In this document: positions 61,075 through 64,000 of the stretch, piece after piece
How positions within the stretch are numbered: the stretch's first letter is position 1
Layout: each line of letters begins with the position of its first letter
Source: Isoetes taiwanensis
Taxonomy: Eukaryota; Streptophyta; Lycopodiopsida; Isoetales; Isoetaceae
DNA: 64,000 nucleotides
Direction of reading: 5' to 3'
Assembly (NCBI GenBank): GCA_021234155.1
Contig: JAJEKV010000033.1
Coordinates: 5,630,635 to 5,694,634 of the forward strand
Program-made: the position numbers and the translations under genes
The notes under the pieces: model-generated
What the model saw: only the letters and a program-made list of their open reading frames with translations
Told to the model about the DNA's origin: nothing
Databases searched by the model: none

Positions 61075-64000
61075 GTGAGTTTCTCATCCATATGGGCATA
61101 AAAATTGTTTTATTTGATGATTGTTGATTGGGTATCACTTATGGTGTATGAAATATCGAAATTGCAAATCTGTACTATGAATGCACAAGAATTGAATGCA
61201 CAAGAATTATTATGAATGATAAATAAAGTTGCAAATGTAGGTGCTTCGGACAAACAACAAGTTACATGGCATTTTATAACGAGTCATGCTAATATGTTAT
61301 AGTTGTAGCCATCATATCTGATACTCAAATTGGTTATTACTTTATTTATCTCTTCCTTGAACTGAGCACTAACTAGCTATGAATTTTAACAAGCTTTGAA
61401 AACAAGCTCCTCCATAATTCCCGGCTGACACTCTCCCTTCATCCGGCTTTCTTCCCCTCTCTTGCTGAATCGCACCCAGTCAGACTTGGGCTTGAGATGC
61501 TCTAGGTAGTACGCTGTGTATATGGCTCTAGGGCAAACTTTATGAGCCTCGACTTTGTACAGTATTGTTCTGGCACTATATCAGTTGAGATGGTTCAAGC
61601 TGTGGCGAATTCCCTTCATTAAGCCCAACTAATTTTTCCAATGAAACTTGCTAACTGGGTTTCCGACATATTTAATCATTTCGCCTCACGAACAAAAGAG
61701 AGGACTTGAGCTTCAAAGAAATCCAGGCCCTTTGTAATTTGATGAGATGTCTCACCATCCAAGACTGGGTCCAGTGAATATGCATAATTGATGGCAATGG
61801 ACGGGCAAAAGGAATTAGTTTAGCACCATCCGAGTGCCAATAAGCGACCCTAAAAACAAGCATAGTGGAGAGACAGGAGTATTCCCACCATTTGAGACTG
61901 TGGCCATTGAATATTGGTAACTGATGGCAATGAAGTTTAGCACCATTCTAGTGCCCACGAGCATATTTTCAGAAAGAGAAAGATTGTAATGACATGGGGG
62001 ACTGCTTGGATTTATGAGACCTATACACAGCTAGGGGCACATGAAAGCTAAAATAAACTAAAGATGGCATTAAAGATTCGATTTTCTTCCCAGATGATGG
62101 TGCAAAATGAGATAAGAATTTGACTGATTTGCCGTCTGCCTGGAAGGTCCGCTTCTGCTTTGCCTTTGCTGTCATAGAGGTTTCCTGGAAACGCCTCTAG
62201 AATTTGAGCTTGGTTGTTCATGTGGCGAGCAACACTTGTCTCAAGGGATTGCAACTCCTTGGCATCCCTCTGACAGTTGCTGAGACAAAATGCCAATTGC
62301 ATTGCCTTCAACATGTCCAAAAGTGTTATGCCTCAATTGGCTGTTCTAAAAAGACCAGATGATGGCCATTTTATTACACATTCCAATCCGTCCATGTGAA
62401 ATTCTCAAAATTCCAGTTGACAAAACCTTTTTGTAACATGGGTTACAGAGATTAAAGTTCTTCCCTCATATTGAATCTAGATTCTAGTAGAGCACAATTA
62501 GAGCACATCGTTTTAACTGCTATGTAGATTTAAGATTCCTATACACATCCTTTTGTGTTTTCTCATTTTTGTGTTCATAAGTAAAGAATATCGAAATGCC
62601 GCAAAGAAATATTCATTCGAGGAGTCTAGACTCCATAAGCATCTGATATGGATGGCTCCCTAAACTCCAAGATTCTTAGTAGCAGGGTGGTTAGTCATTT
62701 AATAAGAGGTTCTAATTATTCAGAAATTAAGAGGTCCATGTTCATGGTATATACTACTAGTATCAAAACCGAGAGGCTAGTTTACAATTAGTGGGATTCA
62801 GATTTTACTGCTCAAGGAAAAATGTATACGAACATGCGGGCTTCATTATCTGAATATTAGTTCTAAATATTCTGCAAAATCTATAGACAGCAAAACAAAG
62901 GAGGAAAAAGAGGGTTAAGAGTGTAGACGATGCCAAAAAGAAAATAGAGATCAAATGCAGGACTTGTGGCAAAAGGGATCAAGCTCCACTTTCAATGACC
63001 AACTTGCTTCTTTTGGATCAACAAACGGCTTTGAAACGCGACAAAACTTCCATGACTTTTTGTGATACAAACGGGTAATAAGCCAAAGGCTGGAAGCAAA
63101 TCAGAGAGCAAAAAACCAGCAAATGTTTCTGCAGTGGTTACTATGTGTGGCAGTTGCTTTCATCATCAACACTATATAAGAAATTTCTGAAGCTCTTTGG
63201 CATGTGTGCTATCACTATGCAATCTCACAACAACGAATGGCCAGGAATGGCTAAATGTCTAAGGGGTATGTGCAGCAGCTTGATAATCAAGGAAAATCGA
63301 TATCAAGGATGATGTATATCCAGGACTGCAGAATGAATATGCTGTCATATCTCAAAATACAAAGAACAAGTCCACTTTTTAGCAGGGGTAAGACCTCACT
63401 AGAAAGAGTCTACTAACCAATAACAAAAAGGTAAGATTTGATCAGCAATTCATATATCTTGGATTCATGAAACAGTCTACATGGTTAATCCTGCATAATG
63501 GTTTGGATATTCTACAAAGAAGCAAGTACAGATACACCGTGTATGGAAAGCCAAAGATCGATACAACAGGCTAGAAGGACCCGTCTGGCAGGAAGGGGTT
63601 CTAATACCCAGCCTGTCCATTCTCGCTTTTTGGCAGCTTGAACTGGTTATGAAAAATTGTTTGTGGGAAGATGGTCGAGCTTTTATCGTGTGACATGTTA
63701 AGACTTTGTAATGCAAAATTGAAGCTCCAAACCAAAGTTTTATGTTTGTTCCAACAAGGAGGATGTGCATCGACAAAGTCATTCCAATGGCCGCCTTTGC
63801 TAATTGATTTGTGCCAGAAAGGAGTGAAGGTGAAAAGGTCTTCTCCACCAGATTATTTCATAAAAATGCAGGGCATCTTGCCTGCAACACTGAAGCTGCA
63901 TGTACCCCTCTTTGCGACCCTCTTCAGTCTGTGGCAATGAAGCATCAAAGTTAATCTGTGTCTTTCCCTGTAGTCACTATTGCTCTTGATGATGTGCATA
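61075..64000. other. Helicase intron or downstream region, no exon found
   Basis: The conserved MAK5 C-terminal tail was not found here. The sequence holds no other supported gene. Either a very large intron continues past the window or the gene ends in an exon too short to see. Confidence 0.4.

Noticed and set aside
61672-63940. Short ORFs on both strands near the right edge
   Set aside because: None has a domain or fits the helicase frame.
1-64000. CRISPR arrays, bacterial operons, organelle DNA inserts
   Set aside because: No direct-repeat/spacer arrays, no organelle genes, and spliced genes indicate plant nuclear DNA.

Overview
The window looks like a gene-poor, transposon-rich stretch of a land-plant nuclear genome. 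Spliced genes have GT..AG introns, and at least five kinds of retroelement are nested in one another. The best guess is a non-seed plant (fern or lycophyte): the best-preserved LTR element is a chromodomain Ty3/gypsy element of the fungal-looking Tcn1/sushi type, which is known mainly from mosses and lycophytes. This is an inference and the species is not named.

Layout. 1-10912: an old 5'-truncated L1-type LINE (A, minus strand) split inside its RT domain by a younger, nearly full-length L1 (B, 1705-~9815). 10913-13170: low-complexity pyrimidine and purine tracts around a 145-bp inverted repeat, a long array of heat-shock-element-like units, a tRNA-like SINE head and a GCCGTAGGAT motif array. 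13172-18250: two copies of a second LINE family (D1, D2), whose tails are not poly(A), flanking a wrecked Ty3/gypsy pol. 18290-20165: an uninterrupted Penelope-like/rvt-like reverse transcriptase followed by a structured RNA region. 20501-21733: an apparent three-exon gene of unknown function. 23033-~28735: a third L1 (C), related to B. 28745-31380: palindromic repeats, including a tandem array of hairpins. 32250-35410 and 46050-46850: two remnants of one gag-bearing element. 37220-42064: a complete but mutated chromovirus with LTRs and a 5-bp target-site duplication. 42726-43073: a composite tRNA-derived SINE with a 14-bp target-site duplication.

Two host genes stand out on the right. A seven-exon minus-strand gene (49621-53087) encodes a small membrane protein of unknown family. 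A plus-strand DEAD-box RNA helicase gene of the MAK5/DDX24/RH13 type (from 54872, running past 61074) has all the helicase motifs spread over 11 recognised exons. They are divergently arranged around a 1.8-kb intergenic region. The remaining long intergenic stretches hold many small diverged tandem duplications but no coding sequence I could support.

How it fits together: nearly every mobile-element ORF is broken by stops and frameshifts. The RT at 18498-20006 is the exception. Its open frame of more than 500 codons, its own TATA-like promoter, the pseudoknot-capable RNA downstream and the adjacent spliced ORF make that 3.5-kb block the most interesting part of the window.
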